The notes: generated by a model from the sequence alone, not told the origin. A stretch of DNA of 64,000 nt from Bacteroidota bacterium (GCA_030706735.1 JAUZNZ010000003.1:1-64000), one strand, 5' to 3'. Counted from the first letter of the stretch, positions 9,144 through 18,658 are shown. Program-made: numbers and translations.

Positions 9144-10211
9144 ATGCCAGACGCCCAGCTCATGAATGCTCAACCCACCCCCGCCGCTCTCGGCTACCGC
9201 TTTCCCGCAGAATTCGCCAGACATGAGGCCACCTGGCTGAGCTGGCCCCACAAGGAGGCCTCCTGGCCGGGAAAGATCCAATCCATCTATCCGAACTACA
9301 GCCGCTTTGTAAAGGAACTCGCCGCGGGTGAAAAGGTGCGTATCAATGTCAATGACCGGGTCATGCAAGCTGCTGCCGGGAAACATCTGGCTGCAGCCGG
9401 AGTGAACATGTTGAATGTGGAATTCTTCCTTCATCCTACCAATGACGCATGGTGCAGGGATCATGGTCCCGCCTTCCTCGTTAATCCCGATGCGGCGCAA
9501 AAAAAGGTCATCGTGGACTGGAACTACAATGCCTGGGGTAACAAATATCCACCCTACGACCTGGACGACGTGATCCCGACCCGGATAGGCGAGGCCCTGG
9601 GGATTCCCGTCTATCATCCGGGCATCATCATGGAAGGGGGCTCGGTTGACTTTAACGGCGCGGGCACCCTGATCACCTCGACCTGCTGCCTGCTGAATAA
9701 GAATAGAAATCCTCAACTCGACAGGGACGACATAGAGTCCTGCCTGATGAATTATTATGGAGTGCAGCAGGTCCTTTGGGTAGAAGAAGGCATCGTCGGC
9801 GACGACACAGATGGGCATATCGATGATACGGTCCGCTGGGTCAACGACGACACGGTGCTGGCCGCCATCGAAGAGAACAAAAAAGAGGAAAATTATGCCT
9901 TGCTGCAACGGAACCTGTCCGACCTGAAGAAAATGCGTCTGCCTGACGGCAGGGCCCTGAACATCGTCGAGCTGCCCATGCCCGACGCCGTCATCTACGA
10001 GGATCAGCGCCTCCCTGCCTCCTACGCCAACTTCTATATCGCAAATCAATCCGTCATCGTGCCGGTCTTCCGCTGCGATAAGGATGAGCGCGCCCTCAGG
10101 ATCATAGCAGATTGTTTTCCCGGGCGTCAGGTGGTAGGCATCGACTCCACGGATATCATCTGGGGCCTGGGCAGCTTTCATTGCCTGAGCCAGCAGGAAC
10201 CGGCTGTCTGA
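9144..10211 (+). CDS. aguA: Agmatine deiminase
   Basis: A 355-residue guanidine-modifying (PPAD-type) enzyme converting agmatine to N-carbamoylputrescine. Family signatures include HEATWLSWPH near residue 30, NDAWCRDHGP with the active-site Asp, GGSVDFNG, the GDDTDGHIDD motif with the catalytic His, and GSFHCLSQQEP at the C terminus, whose Cys is the nucleophile. It is preceded by aguB with a 3-bp gap, so the two form a two-gene putrescine operon. A second ATG lies six codons downstream and could also be the start. No arginine decarboxylase gene is present here. Confidence 0.93.
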   Translation: MPDAQLMNAQPTPAALGYRFPAEFARHEATWLSWPHKEASWPGKIQSIYPNYSRFVKELAAGEKVRINVNDRVMQAAAGKHLAAAGVNMLNVEFFLHPTNDAWCRDHGPAFLVNPDAAQKKVIVDWNYNAWGNKYPPYDLDDVIPTRIGEALGIPVYHPGIIMEGGSVDFNGAGTLITSTCCLLNKNRNPQLDRDDIESCLMNYYGVQQVLWVEEGIVGDDTDGHIDDTVRWVNDDTVLAAIEENKKEENYALLQRNLSDLKKMRLPDGRALNIVELPMPDAVIYEDQRLPASYANFYIANQSVIVPVFRCDKDERALRIIADCFPGRQVVGIDSTDIIWGLGSFHCLSQQEPAV

Positions 10212-10279
10212 GCCCGCTTGCTGCGTCCGTACCCAACCTTTTTTAGGCTCCTGACCGTATAGTATGGAAAAAGGAGTTT

Positions 10280-11056
10280 ATGAAAAGCCTGTTTAAGATC
10301 ATCGCTTTCCCGGCCATTTTCACCCTGCTGATCCTTGCCTGTAGCAAGGAGGGAAATCATTCCGGGACCACCCAGTCCACGCTTACGGTGTCCAAGAGCA
10401 AAGTGGCTCGCGGGGAACCCCTTTCCGTCACCGCAGCGCAAATAACCGGTGTGCATGCGGTCAAATGGACCGTCAGCCCCTCATCGGGTTCGATCCTCTT
10501 TCCGAATAAGAATGACGTCGTCGCCCTGTTCAGCAATGCAGGCACTTACCATGTGACCGCACAATATTATCCGGATTCCGCCGGTTCGGGGGCTCCCATC
10601 GATAGCAGTTCCTCCCCGATCACCGTCACGGACTCCGTCTATGCCGTTCCGCCGGTCACAGGGTATGATTCCACCCCCCTCACCGGAGTCAACCTCTCCG
10701 TAATGCCCGTGACAGCCCATGACACCGGCGGATTGTACCTTGTCGTCTCCACGAACACCTGGTTTAGCTGCTACCCGCACCTGAACTGGTCGGTCAATCA
10801 ATCCGGCTCCGGGGCAATAGATCTCTATTTTTTCAGCGTGACGAATCAGACCAACCATTGCGCCGGCTCGTCCAGCATGCCCGCAACGGCTTATATATAT
10901 TTGTATCCGCCCGCAAACGGCAACCACCCGCTGACGATCCATATGGACGGCCATGCCTTCGCCGGTACATTGACGGTTAGCGATCAAAATTATGGGATCG
11001 CCTGGCCGGATGCATCCAGAGTGAGTTGGACGGTAAACAACGTGTCAAAGAACTGA
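10280..11056 (+). CDS. Putative lipoprotein with an Ig/PKD-like region
   Basis: A 258-residue protein with a lipoprotein signal: hydrophobic residues 5-19 and a lipobox LILA-C with the Cys at position 21. Residues about 32-115 read like a PKD/Ig-type beta-sandwich (VKWTVSPSSG ... FSNAGTYHVTAQY). The rest is Ser/Thr-rich, with paired cysteines that could be bridged outside the cytoplasm. I do not recognise a specific family. It is followed by a strong hairpin and then by the sigma-factor operon, so it is a separate transcription unit. Confidence 0.65.
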   Translation: MKSLFKIIAFPAIFTLLILACSKEGNHSGTTQSTLTVSKSKVARGEPLSVTAAQITGVHAVKWTVSPSSGSILFPNKNDVVALFSNAGTYHVTAQYYPDSAGSGAPIDSSSSPITVTDSVYAVPPVTGYDSTPLTGVNLSVMPVTAHDTGGLYLVVSTNTWFSCYPHLNWSVNQSGSGAIDLYFFSVTNQTNHCAGSSSMPATAYIYLYPPANGNHPLTIHMDGHAFAGTLTVSDQNYGIAWPDASRVSWTVNNVSKN

Positions 11057-11071
11057 TCCGGATAAGTAACC

Positions 11072-11099
11072 AGACCTCCGGGGCGAGCCCCGGAGGTCT
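11072..11099 (+). terminator. Hairpin terminator after the lipoprotein gene
   Basis: A perfect 12-bp stem (AGACCTCCGGGG paired with CCCCGGAGGTCT) with a CGAG loop lies 15 bp after the stop codon. The U-tract is weak (TATTTCA), so it could also act by stabilising the 3' end. Confidence 0.6.
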
Positions 11100-11117
11100 A
11101 TTTCACAAATAGATGGC

Positions 11118-11669
11118 TTGAATGAGATTATTGAACAAAAGGTCATAGACGGTTGCATCAGGAATGACAGACGAAGCCAGGAAAAATTGTATAAGCAATT
11201 GTTCCCGGCCTTGTTTTGTCTCTGCAGGAGATATTTCCGGAACGACCATGAGGCCATCGAGTCCGTGAATGACGGTATGTTGAAGGTTTATAAAAATATT
11301 AATTCGTACCAGCCCGCAAAAGGAGCGCTATTCAATTGGGTCTATACGATCGTTCGCAATACGGCCCTGGATAAGCTCAAGCTGACCGTTCCGCTCACCC
11401 AACAGGTCGAAACCCTGTCCGGAGCTGCCGAATCCGGCAACGGGGAAGATCCCCTCCGGGCCCTGGAGGCGAAAGATCTCTACAGCTTGCTGGATCACCT
11501 GAACCCCGCCACCCGTTTGGTCTGCAGCTTATTTTACATCGATGGCTATGCCATCAAGGATATCGTTTCCCGGCTTGACATTTCGCCGGGAACTGTCAAA
11601 TGGCATTTGAGCGAGAGCAGACGGAAGCTTAAAGACATTTTTGAAAAACAATTTAATACTCGACCGTGA
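11118..11669 (+). CDS. RNA polymerase ECF-type sigma factor
   Basis: A 183-residue sigma-70-family protein of ECF size. Region 2 is seen at about residues 20-85 (LFCLCRRYFRNDHEAIESVNDGMLKVYKNI, then FNWVYTIVRNTALDKLK), and region 4 at about 125-178 with the helix-turn-helix DIVSRLDISPGTVKWHLSESR. It should direct polymerase to a small regulon including its own operon. The next gene begins inside its stop codon (GTGA, 4-bp overlap), so the downstream membrane protein is translationally coupled and is its probable partner. Confidence 0.88.
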   Translation: MNEIIEQKVIDGCIRNDRRSQEKLYKQLFPALFCLCRRYFRNDHEAIESVNDGMLKVYKNINSYQPAKGALFNWVYTIVRNTALDKLKLTVPLTQQVETLSGAAESGNGEDPLRALEAKDLYSLLDHLNPATRLVCSLFYIDGYAIKDIVSRLDISPGTVKWHLSESRRKLKDIFEKQFNTRP

Positions 11670-12997
11670 GACCAACAGAGCCCATCGATCCGCATAGCCC
11701 CGGCGGGAGTAGCCCGGTTCCGATACCGCCGGTAGAGGATGCCTGGATCGCCATGCGCAAGCGGCTGGATAGGGAGATGCCGGTCCGGCGTAAACGCAGA
11801 AGGGCATTTTGGCTCTTCTTCCTGCTCCTGCCATTGCTCCTGTGGTGGTGGATGGAAAGAGGGCAGGGGAGAGGGTCCGGGCAAACGACGCCTGCCGTGG
11901 CATCCGGCACATCCGCATCCGGCACATCCGCATCGGGAAACCACGCATCCGGAACCCCCGGAACCCACGCATCCGGAAATTCCCCGGCCGCGACGCGCCA
12001 CATAGCTTTCTTGCCGCTCCCCTATAACCCGCCATCAAACGGAAAGGCATCGGTCCTTCACGGCGAGCCTGCCGGCCACCAAGCCATTCAGGAAACCTTC
12101 GCACGACCGGCCTATAAACCGCGGCGTCGATCGCCGGCCGGGCCGGCCGATCTGACCAGGTCGGAGATCCGTGCGGAACTCGCGACGACAGCCAGCCGGG
12201 TCGCGATGGATCTGCCGGCGCCGGAAACAGGGAATGTCCGGCGCAATGCAGCTGGTGGCCAGAGGGCGGATAAACAGGCAAAACCGGTGAAAGAAGAGAC
12301 CAGGATCGTGTTTGCCGCCGGACTTGCCGCGAATAAAAGCTTTCCTGTCGGCGCCCAGCAAGCGGTGGACTATAATGCCAACCTGAAAAAGGACCTCTGG
12401 TTCGATTACCTGCCCACTCCATATTTTCAATATCACCCGGGCAGGCGGGTTGCCTTGCAGACGGGCATCCAATTCAATAGCCCGCAATACACCGAGAATG
12501 TGGCGATCTACAGGAAGTCCGGGCCTCCGATCGGCGTGGGCAGCGCCTTCACGCAGGATACGGTACTTGTGGTCAGAAAATTATATTATTTCAATTTCCC
12601 GCTGATCGCGTATTACAGCCCGGTCCGCAATCTTTACCTTGGCGCGGGAATACAATATTCCAATCTCCGCAACGGGGTGGCTCTTCAGAATAATGTGCTT
12701 CATTATAACGGTTCAGGAGGGGGTCAACGGGACTCGGTCCAGTTCACCAAATTTGTCACACTGAAGGATTACGCCCCGGCGTATGGCAACCTGAGGAAGA
12801 GCGATTGGAGGGGCTTGCTGGAATTGAACTATTACTGGCGGCGGATCACCCTCGGCCTGCAATATCAGGAGTCGCTGGGCAATTACCTCCGTACGCCAGT
12901 GGAAGGGTCGCAGGGCAAGGACCGCAACAGTTCGTTCAACCTCTACCTTCGTTATAATATCTGGGAAAAGCGGGTCGTCGTTCATCCCGGGAAATAA
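11666..12997 (+). CDS. Membrane-anchored outer-membrane beta-barrel protein coupled to the sigma factor
   Basis: The 443-residue product begins with GTG overlapping the sigma-factor stop. Its parts are: a short Pro-rich, presumably cytoplasmic N terminus containing DAWIAMRKRLDREMP (25-39); an Arg/Lys-rich stop-transfer and a transmembrane helix (47-63); a low-complexity linker of ASG/GTS repeats and basic Pro-rich sequence (70-200); and about 230 C-terminal residues of alternating aromatic strands (WFDYLPTPYFQYHPGRR, LYYFNFPLIAYYSP, LLELNYYWRRITLGLQY) ending in FNLYLRYNIW. The last part looks like an outer-membrane porin-type barrel. Position suggests an anti-sigma or sensor role, but no known anti-sigma fold is visible. 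Confidence 0.65.
   Translation: MRPTEPIDPHSPGGSSPVPIPPVEDAWIAMRKRLDREMPVRRKRRRAFWLFFLLLPLLLWWWMERGQGRGSGQTTPAVASGTSASGTSASGNHASGTPGTHASGNSPAATRHIAFLPLPYNPPSNGKASVLHGEPAGHQAIQETFARPAYKPRRRSPAGPADLTRSEIRAELATTASRVAMDLPAPETGNVRRNAAGGQRADKQAKPVKEETRIVFAAGLAANKSFPVGAQQAVDYNANLKKDLWFDYLPTPYFQYHPGRRVALQTGIQFNSPQYTENVAIYRKSGPPIGVGSAFTQDTVLVVRKLYYFNFPLIAYYSPVRNLYLGAGIQYSNLRNGVALQNNVLHYNGSGGGQRDSVQFTKFVTLKDYAPAYGNLRKSDWRGLLELNYYWRRITLGLQYQESLGNYLRTPVEGSQGKDRNSSFNLYLRYNIWEKRVVVHPGK
11900..11985 (+). repeat. Short in-frame repeat tract coding the ASG/GTS linker
   Basis: Two adjacent 15-base units (GGCACATCCGCATCC at 11906-11920 and a copy with one change at 11921-11935), followed by further copies of CACGCATCCGG around 11945 and 11970. 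The units keep frame, giving repeated Ala-Ser-Gly/Gly-Thr-Ser. Confidence 0.6.
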
Positions 12998-13015
12998 ACA
13001 CCGGACGACCCGGCC

Positions 13016-13852
13016 TTACAAGCTGATCGCCACGATCGGAACATGACTGTGATAAGCCAGCTTCTTCGTGTTGGTCGTCTTGAACATATGGCTTAAGAAC
13101 GAATGCCGCCGGGGAAAGCTCAGGATCAGGTCGATCTTCTTGTCCTCGACGAATTGATTGGTGGCTTCCATGAAATCGAACATGCGGATAAAATAGAATT
13201 CGGGGCTGTATGACCTCAATTCCCTTTCCAGTTTGGCCCTTTCGGCCTTGTAATCGTCCGTCAATTCCACGTAGTGCTCATGATCCACATTCACAATATG
13301 CAAACGGGGATTGAATAAGTTGAGGACGGTCTTCACGGAGGCCATGGGTATGGTACCCTCCACGTCCTTGAAATCGGTCAGCATCATCACGTTCTTTGCC
13401 GACACACTCCGTGTATCGGGAGGCACGATGATCACCGGGACGATCCCCCGCTTGACAATATTCAGGGTATTGCTCCCCATGAGCATCTGGCCCAGCCGGG
13501 TTGCGCCCGTAATGCCCATCACGATCAGTTGGATGTCATTTTCCCGGACATAACGCTCCAGGGCGTCCAGAAAGCGGTGGCTTTCTTCAGCCACGCAGAC
13601 GATCGGCGCGCTGGTGATGCCCGACAGCTCCGTCTTTACACTCTGCAAGGCAAGCTCCATGAGCGTAAACCTGCTCGTGTCCTCTTCGCCCTCCGTGCTC
13701 AAGGGACTACTGTCCGAGCCATATTCCAGGGTATCGAATACATTGTACAGGATGACCTGCGCGTCGGGCACCAGGGAGGAAATATGCGCCGCATACCTGG
13801 CTGCATTCTTGGAAGTCTCGGAAAAGTCGACGGGAACAATGAACTTAGGCAT
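13016..13852 (-). CDS. Universal stress protein, tandem UspA-type domains
   Basis: The 278-residue protein contains two Usp folds. The first (residues 1-137) has the ATP-binding pattern G-x2-G-x9-G-S (G113, G116, G126) within GITGATRLGQMLMGSNT, followed by VPVIIVPP. The second (about 150-278) ends HVPIVAISL but lacks the glycine-rich loop, so it probably does not bind nucleotide. Tandem Usp proteins are usually cytoplasmic stress or energy-status proteins. It converges with the barrel protein gene and is transcribed away from smc. Confidence 0.85.
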   Translation of the reverse strand: MPKFIVPVDFSETSKNAARYAAHISSLVPDAQVILYNVFDTLEYGSDSSPLSTEGEEDTSRFTLMELALQSVKTELSGITSAPIVCVAEESHRFLDALERYVRENDIQLIVMGITGATRLGQMLMGSNTLNIVKRGIVPVIIVPPDTRSVSAKNVMMLTDFKDVEGTIPMASVKTVLNLFNPRLHIVNVDHEHYVELTDDYKAERAKLERELRSYSPEFYFIRMFDFMEATNQFVEDKKIDLILSFPRRHSFLSHMFKTTNTKKLAYHSHVPIVAISL

Positions 13853-14040
13853 AAGTGTGAATGATTTGATAGGCGAAAATAGGTATTTGGATCGTTATTC
13901 ACCAATTTTCAACAAGAGCCTTCAGGGGCGCTCATTTTCTCGCCTATTCAAGCATTTTAATGTAGGTTTGCCGATCGGGTGCGCATGGGAACCCATAGTC
14001 TGCGCACCTTCTCCGATGCTCATAAATAAATATTTGAATT

Positions 14041-17000
14041 GTGCGATTAAAGAGCTTAGAAATCAAGGGTTTTAAGAGTTTTGCCGACAAGACCCAGATC
14101 AGTTTCGATGAAGGGATCACGGGGATCATCGGGCCCAATGGCTGCGGAAAAAGCAATATCATCGACAGCATTCGCTGGGTGATCGGAGAACAAAAGATCA
14201 GTCACCTGCGGTCGGAGAATCTGGAAAGTCTGGTATTCAATGGCAGCAGGACCCGCTCTGCTTCCGGGCTCGCCGAAGTGAGCCTTACCTTCGAGAATAC
14301 CCGCAATCTGCTGCCGATGGAATTCAATACGGTAACCATTACCCGTAAGTTCTACAAGAGCGGGGAAAGTGAATACCGGCTTAATGATGTTTCCTGCCGT
14401 TTAAAAGATATCCAGAACCTGTTCATGGATACCGGCGTGAGCACGGACAGCTACGCGATTATCGAACTCGGCATGGTGGACGACATTATCAAGGATAAGG
14501 ACAACAGCCGCCGCCGTATGCTCGAGCAGGCTGCCGGAGTCACCATATACAAGACCAGGAAGAAAGAAGCCCGGCAGAAACTGGATGCTACCGAACAGGA
14601 CCTGGCCCGTATCGAGGATTTGCTGTTCGAGATCAATAACCAGCTGAAAAGCCTCGAGAACCAGGCTAAAAAGGCGGAGAAATATTATGAGATCAAGAAG
14701 GAATACCGCGAGCTGAGCATCGAGCTGGCCAAAGCGGCCCTGGAGGGGTTCAACATCACGTATAAGGAGCTGAACGAACAATCTGAAACGGAAACCGACA
14801 AGCGCCTGCGGCTCGAGGCCGTGATCGCGCAGGAAGAGGCCGCTCTCGAACAGGAGAAACTGGGCTTCATCGAGAAGGAACGGGCGCTGCAATCCATGCA
14901 GCAGGAGTTCAACAGCCTGGTCGATCATCTTCGCATCAAGGAGAATGAGAAGAACCTGGCTTCCCAGCGACTCAATTTCCTGAAGGAAAAGGAGGGCAGC
15001 CTCCGGGAATTCCTGATGAAAGGAGAGGGCCAGCTGAAGGGCCTGGAGGAAAGCATCGAATTTACCCGTGGTCAGGTAGGCGAGGAGGAGAATACCCTTT
15101 CCGGTCTTCAGGAACAACTCGAAACTGAAAAATCATCGGTCGAAGAGGCCAGGAAGATATTCGACGATAAACGCGGCTTCGTGGACGAATTACGCAAAGA
15201 GAACGCCCGCATGCAGCGGGAACAATTCGACGCCGAAAAGAAAGTGGCTGTGGCGGATACCTCCATTCAGAACCTCCAGCGGGGGATACGTCAGCTGGAG
15301 GAGGAGAGGACCGTCCGGGAAAGCCAGCTCAAACAGCTGGATGAAGAGCGCCACTTGAAGGAGCAGGAATTGGAATCCCGGAAAACAGATCTTCGCCAAC
15401 TGCAGGACCACCAGGAAAGGACCAAAGAGAATATCCTGCAGACTCAGGGACAGCTGGAACGCTTACGGCAGGAACTGGCGGACGAAAGCCGCACCCTCGA
15501 TTCGAAGAAGAATGAGCACGATCTCCTCAAAAGCCTGATCGATTCCATGGAGGGGTACCCCGAAAGCATTAAATTTCTGCATAAGAACCCGGCCTGGAAC
15601 CACATGGCGCCGATCCTCTCCGATATCATTTATGTGAAAGAGGAGTTTCGCGCGGCGGTGGAAAACGTGCTCGAACCGTATTTGAATTATTACGTCGTCA
15701 ACGATCTGCAGGAGGGCATGCAGGCCGTTCACCTTCTCGACCAGCACAAGAAAGGGAAGGCAAATTTCTTCCTTCTTGACCGGATCGCCGCCCATCCATC
15801 CATAGCGGACACCCATGTACCCGGAGGAATGATCCCCGCGATGGAGGTGATCGAAGTGGACAGCGCGTATCGCGGCCTGGCGGAACATCTCCTGGGCAAT
15901 GTCTTTATTGCCGAGAACGAAGAGGCCATGGCAAATAGTAATGGAGCGATCGTTCTGGAAAAAACCGGGAAATACGTAAAAGGGAAGTATTCGATCACCG
16001 GCGGAAGCGTCGGATTGTTCGAAGGGAAGAAGATCGGCCGCGCGAAGAACCTGGTCAAACTGAATGAAGAAGTGATCGCCCTGGGTGCGGTGGTTAGCAG
16101 CCTGAAGGCAGCCATCCAGGAGAAACACAATGAAGTGATAGGGTATAACGAACAACTTAAAGAGCAGGCCATCCGCCAGACGCAGGAGGACATTAACCGG
16201 CTCACCAATTTCGTGTTCTCCCTGCAGAATAAAATAGAAAACCTGCATGCGCAACAGCAGTCCTCGAGAGGAAGGCTCGAAGAGCTGCAGTTGAACCTGG
16301 AGGAGACGATCGCGGGCATCGAGGATACGCGTCGCGAATGGGTGGATCTGGTGAAGGTGGTATCGGACCTGAAGGAGCGGACGGGCATGGCGGAAGAAGA
16401 ATACCGCGCCGCGGAAATGAATTACGACAGGCTCTCTGCCGCGTATAACGAATTGAACTTGCAGGTCACCCGTCAGCAAAGCCGGATCAATGCGGAGAAA
16501 CAGGAGTTGGAATTCAAGAGTAACCAGCTGAGTGACCTGCTGAATCAGATCGAAATGAATGTCTCGCAGTTGAAACAAACCTTCGAAAGCATTTCAGAGA
16601 GCGAAGAGCTGCTTGGACAGGCGGAGGAATTGCTGATCGGGCTGATCCGGAAAAAGGAAGAGGAAGAGAAAAAATTGAACGAAGCCGATCAGGCCTATTA
16701 TAACCTGCGCAACGCCTTGTCGGCAAAAGAGAGCGAACTGCGTCATACCGTAAAAGAAAAAGAGCAGATCGAGCATCTGCTCGGAGAGATCAAGGACCGG
16801 CTGAACGAATTGAAATTGCAACTGGCCGGGATGAAGGAGCGGCTGAGCGTAGAGTTTCGTATCAATCTGGACGACATCCTTGACCAGCCGCGTTCAGGAG
16901 AGGCGCCCGTGGAAGATTTGCAGGAGAAGGCGGACAAGATGAAACGGCGCCTCGAGAACCTGGGCGAAGTGAACCCCACCGCCATCGAAGCCTACCAGGA

Positions 17001-17565
17001 AATGAAGAAGCGTTACGAGTTCATCCTGGAGCAGAAGAACGACCTGGTGGCGGCTAAGGACAGCCTGATGCAGACCATTCAGGAGGTGGAGGCCACTGCC
17101 AATCAACAATTCCTGGATACCTTCAACCGGGTCCGTGAAAATTTCAAGCGTGTATTCCAGGCGCTGTTCACAGAAGAAGATACGGCCGACCTGGTGTTGG
17201 AAAATCCGGAAAATCTCGCCGAAACGGGGATCGACATCGTCGCCAAGCCAAAAGGAAAGCGGCCCTCTTCCATTACTCAATTGAGCGGCGGAGAAAAAAC
17301 GTTGACCGCTACCGCGCTGCTTTTCTCCATTTACCTGATCAAGCCCGCCCCGTTTTGTATCCTCGATGAGGTCGATGCACCGCTCGATGACGCGAACGTC
17401 GGCAAGTTCACCAACATGATCCGCCAATTCAGCGAGAACTCGCAGTTCATCATCGTAACCCACAATAAGATGACCATGAGTACGGTGGACGTGATCTACG
17501 GGGTGACTATGCAGGAACCGGGCGTCAGCAAGCTGGTTCCGGTGGACTTCAGGGGATTGAACTGA
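14041..17565 (+). CDS. smc: Chromosome segregation protein SMC
   Basis: At 1174 residues the protein has full SMC architecture: N-terminal ATPase half with Walker A GPNGCGKS (31-38), long coiled coil, hinge at about residues 500-670 (starting near YPESIKFLHK), second coiled coil, and C-terminal ATPase half with signature LSGGEKT (from 1081) and Walker B FCILDEVDAPLDD with D1109 and E1110. SMC dimers extrude DNA loops to compact and segregate the chromosome. The start codon is GTG at 14041, immediately giving MRLKSLEIKGFKSFAD as in the family. The kleisin genes scpA and scpB are not adjacent. Confidence 0.96.
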   Translation: MRLKSLEIKGFKSFADKTQISFDEGITGIIGPNGCGKSNIIDSIRWVIGEQKISHLRSENLESLVFNGSRTRSASGLAEVSLTFENTRNLLPMEFNTVTITRKFYKSGESEYRLNDVSCRLKDIQNLFMDTGVSTDSYAIIELGMVDDIIKDKDNSRRRMLEQAAGVTIYKTRKKEARQKLDATEQDLARIEDLLFEINNQLKSLENQAKKAEKYYEIKKEYRELSIELAKAALEGFNITYKELNEQSETETDKRLRLEAVIAQEEAALEQEKLGFIEKERALQSMQQEFNSLVDHLRIKENEKNLASQRLNFLKEKEGSLREFLMKGEGQLKGLEESIEFTRGQVGEEENTLSGLQEQLETEKSSVEEARKIFDDKRGFVDELRKENARMQREQFDAEKKVAVADTSIQNLQRGIRQLEEERTVRESQLKQLDEERHLKEQELESRKTDLRQLQDHQERTKENILQTQGQLERLRQELADESRTLDSKKNEHDLLKSLIDSMEGYPESIKFLHKNPAWNHMAPILSDIIYVKEEFRAAVENVLEPYLNYYVVNDLQEGMQAVHLLDQHKKGKANFFLLDRIAAHPSIADTHVPGGMIPAMEVIEVDSAYRGLAEHLLGNVFIAENEEAMANSNGAIVLEKTGKYVKGKYSITGGSVGLFEGKKIGRAKNLVKLNEEVIALGAVVSSLKAAIQEKHNEVIGYNEQLKEQAIRQTQEDINRLTNFVFSLQNKIENLHAQQQSSRGRLEELQLNLEETIAGIEDTRREWVDLVKVVSDLKERTGMAEEEYRAAEMNYDRLSAAYNELNLQVTRQQSRINAEKQELEFKSNQLSDLLNQIEMNVSQLKQTFESISESEELLGQAEELLIGLIRKKEEEEKKLNEADQAYYNLRNALSAKESELRHTVKEKEQIEHLLGEIKDRLNELKLQLAGMKERLSVEFRINLDDILDQPRSGEAPVEDLQEKADKMKRRLENLGEVNPTAIEAYQEMKKRYEFILEQKNDLVAAKDSLMQTIQEVEATANQQFLDTFNRVRENFKRVFQALFTEEDTADLVLENPENLAETGIDIVAKPKGKRPSSITQLSGGEKTLTATALLFSIYLIKPAPFCILDEVDAPLDDANVGKFTNMIRQFSENSQFIIVTHNKMTMSTVDVIYGVTMQEPGVSKLVPVDFRGLN

Positions 17566-17583
17566 GGTACCCGGAGAGGCCCC

Positions 17584-18654
17584 TCATGGCGCGAGGCGCG
17601 CAACGCGTCCTCCGCTTCCGGCAAGAAATACGGCCGATCCTTTTTTGGCTTTTCGGCAGACATGAAATCCCTCCGTGGAGATAAGCTCCCAATCCATGCC
17701 GCCGTCTAACGAGATATCCACTCCGCTCGTGCCGCAGCACAAGAACCCTTTTTGTCCGATGAATTCTACGCAACTGCGATAGCCATGCGGAGGGACGATT
17801 GGAGAAGACCAGGTCTTGCCGCCGTCCCCGGTGATCACGCAATTCTTTTCCCGGCTGGTATCCTTGCTGAAGTCACCTCCGACAACGATAAGAAAGGTAC
17901 CGCCATGCAGCTTCGTATTGTCCCTGATGGCCACCGAATTGGCGCCGGTGGTTGCCCTGCCCTGCAAGATGGGCAGATCGATCGTCTTGTCGCGAATGAA
18001 CAGCCGGGAACGTAAACCGCCGCTGACGAAACAAGCCCCTTCCCGGTCCAGCTTCCTGACATTCGTGCCGCTGGAGGCAAAGCAGGCTTCCCCCGAATCC
18101 GCCTCGGGCAGTTCTTTCGTCGGGATCTCGTGCCAGCTGTCACCACCGTCGAAACTCCGCGCCACGAAGAATCTTCCATTGACCGGATCGCCGAGCACGA
18201 TGCCGCTGTCTTTATTCCAGAATTCCATGGCGTCGAGGAACATGCCGGGCGTATCATTACGATAGACCTCCTTCCAGGTATGGCCGCCATCAAGGGTCTT
18301 CAGGATGATCGCGGGTTCGGCGATCCCCATGATCAGCGCCGTCTTGCCGTCAAAGGCCTCGATATCACGAAAATCCCTTTTTTCATAGCCCTTGACCGTT
18401 ATCCAATCCCAGGTCTTCCCCCCGTCGAGGGAACGGCCGACGGTTCCGTTACTTCCGCTGACCCAGACGATCTTGTCGTCGACCGCGCTCAGCCCCCGAA
18501 GCGAGGTATGCACACCCGCTGCAAGCGACAGGATCCTGGCCTTCGGCGGCCCGTCCGGGGCCGCCTTTTGGCTCCCTCCCTGGGCCATCAGGCCCTGCCT
18601 CAGGCAGATTAGCAAGAGCAACGCCGTAATTCGGGCAAATGGTTGACCACGCAT
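17584..18654 (-). CDS. Secreted BNR/YCF48-like beta-propeller protein
   Basis: From the ATG at 18654 the product is 356 residues with a signal peptide (about 1-24, ending GLMAQ). The mature part repeats the sialidase-type Asp-box pattern S-x-D-G-G-x-T-W: SLDGGKTWDW, TLDGGHTWKE, SFDGGDSWHE, TGDGGKTWSS and SLDGGMDWE, which indicates a propeller of the photosystem-II-assembly-factor-like/BNR type. No catalytic sialidase residues are evident, so binding or scaffolding is more likely. An ATG 13 codons upstream is in frame, but would lie before the -7 element at 18659-18666. Confidence 0.75.
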   Translation of the reverse strand: MRGQPFARITALLLLICLRQGLMAQGGSQKAAPDGPPKARILSLAAGVHTSLRGLSAVDDKIVWVSGSNGTVGRSLDGGKTWDWITVKGYEKRDFRDIEAFDGKTALIMGIAEPAIILKTLDGGHTWKEVYRNDTPGMFLDAMEFWNKDSGIVLGDPVNGRFFVARSFDGGDSWHEIPTKELPEADSGEACFASSGTNVRKLDREGACFVSGGLRSRLFIRDKTIDLPILQGRATTGANSVAIRDNTKLHGGTFLIVVGGDFSKDTSREKNCVITGDGGKTWSSPIVPPHGYRSCVEFIGQKGFLCCGTSGVDISLDGGMDWELISTEGFHVCRKAKKGSAVFLAGSGGRVARLAP

Positions 18655-18658
18655 GGGG

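Noticed and set aside
7410-10181. A 923-codon open frame on the minus strand across the desaturase, aguB and aguA genes.
   Set aside because: It is antisense to three genes with clear catalytic motifs; its translation is low-complexity His/Asp/Gly-rich and has no start or fold signals. Such antisense frames are common at this base composition.
11901-11985. Could the repeated CATCCGG units be a CRISPR or satellite array.
   Set aside because: Units are only about 11-15 bases, imperfect, without spacers, and keep the protein frame; it is a coding low-complexity tract.
15463-16578. A 371-codon minus-strand frame inside smc.
   Set aside because: It lies wholly within the coiled coil and hinge coding region of smc and reads as a mirror of it.
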